From DATKEH01 sp035546355 (GTDB lineage: Bacteria; Acidobacteriota; Thermoanaerobaculia; Multivoradales; JAIOJS01): 5,756 nucleotides of DNA. A program made the position numbers and the translations under genes. Position 1 is the first letter of the stretch. Every line of letters starts with the position of its first letter. The stretch spans positions 1-5,756 of the forward strand of contig DATKEH010000272.1 of the NCBI GenBank assembly GCA_035546355.1, read 5' to 3'. Under the pieces are notes generated by a model, which saw only the letters and a program-made list of their open reading frames with translations, made no database searches and was not told where the DNA came from. Positions 5,708 to 5,756 of the stretch are shown one piece after another.

Positions 5708-5716
5708 CAGCCCTCA

Positions 5717-5756
5717 ATGACAGACTGTAATCTTCCGCAGCTCGTCTTGCAAGGCT
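5717..5756 (+). CDS. transposase, first 13 codons only (probably IS1380 family)
   Basis: The ATG at 5717 follows a strong ribosome-binding site and opens the frame MTDCNLPQLVLQG, which continues beyond the window edge. Codon use is more AT-rich (AAT, CTT, TTG, CAA) than in the neighbouring genes, as expected for an acquired element. An IS1380-type transposase is a DDE enzyme that cuts and joins the element's ends; none of its catalytic residues is in view. The start is supported by the ribosome-binding site and the leader structure; the family rests on a short resemblance. Confidence 0.6.
   Translation, partial: MTDCNLPQLVLQG

Larger units (their letters stand above)
5648..5713 (+). promoter_or_regulatory. 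long nested hairpin over the transposase ribosome-binding site
   Basis: GGGCTGC (5648-5654) pairs with GCAGCCC (5707-5713), and CATCTGTGC (5655-5663) pairs with GCACAGATG (5694-5702). The four bases AGGA (5703-5706), the core of the ribosome-binding site, are left as a bulge. An inner stem follows: TAAGTGGTT (5666-5674) with AACCATTTA (5682-5690), including one G-U pair, around a 7-base loop. In all, 25 base pairs span 66 bases. The structure forms only in RNA that starts upstream of 5648. This is the arrangement by which other insertion sequences (IS10, IS50) prevent transposase translation from read-through transcripts; here that role is inferred. Confidence 0.75.
5620..5756 (+). mobile_element. 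left end of an insertion sequence, probably IS1380 family (runs off the window)
   Basis: Around 5620 the sequence changes from GC-dense coding-like DNA to more AT-rich DNA with a promoter-like element, a hairpin leader, a strong ribosome-binding site and the start of a protein beginning MTDCNLPQLVLQG. IS1380-family transposases often begin with a short MT(E/D/Q)C-type stretch before their 'FDGG.ITSDAG' motif, and their inverted repeats start with CC. CCCGGATTTCTCACC at 5620-5634 is therefore the candidate left inverted repeat. The right end, the target duplication and most of the transposase are outside the window, so the outer boundary is approximate. Family assignment rests on 13 residues and the terminal CC, and is tentative; that this is an insertion-sequence end is more secure than which family. 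Confidence 0.6.

Noticed and set aside
1..5756. CRISPR array, tRNA, rRNA or a defence system
   Set aside because: I saw no regularly spaced direct repeats, no tRNA cloverleaf and no rRNA or defence-enzyme motifs on either strand.

Overview
This is a very GC-rich bacterial window, with G or C at almost every third codon position in the real genes, until about position 5620, where base composition becomes visibly more AT-rich. The content suggests a chromosome segment of a high-GC bacterium: the tail of the housekeeping NAD-dependent DNA ligase next to a surface-polysaccharide/glycosyltransferase neighbourhood. The sequence alone does not allow a firm taxonomic placement. Only two genes look intact: a sugar-nucleotide type NAD-dependent epimerase/dehydratase (3792-4838, minus) and a class I SAM-dependent methyltransferase (2253-3140, minus).

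Layout from left to right. 1-422: C-terminal part of LigA (helix-hairpin-helix plus BRCT), plus strand. 526-2190, minus strand: a GT-C type integral membrane glycosyltransferase broken into three reading frames, probably with an internal deletion; its open frame begins with what looks like the last helices of a Ser/Thr protein kinase. 2253-3140: the methyltransferase. 3255-3790: a mosaic in which about 200 bases of a family 2 glycosyltransferase (minus strand, itself frameshifted) lie between two short plus-strand coding-looking pieces. 3792-4838: the epimerase. 4839-5018: an intergenic region with one very strong GC-rich hairpin. 5019-5610: short plus-strand coding-looking pieces in changing frames, none a complete gene. 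5620-5756: the left end of an insertion sequence, probably IS1380 family, with the first 13 codons of its transposase and a long nested hairpin over its ribosome-binding site.

The intact and broken genes fit one theme: the epimerase would make or modify a nucleotide sugar, GT2 and GT-C enzymes would transfer sugars, and the methyltransferase would decorate the glycan or a sugar. Most of the transferases are broken here, and several breaks join coding pieces on opposite strands. This is either genuine decay next to an insertion sequence or an artefact of a draft or chimeric assembly; the sequence alone cannot separate the two. I saw no CRISPR array, tRNA, rRNA or phage gene. The most interesting regulatory structure is the hairpin at 5648-5713.
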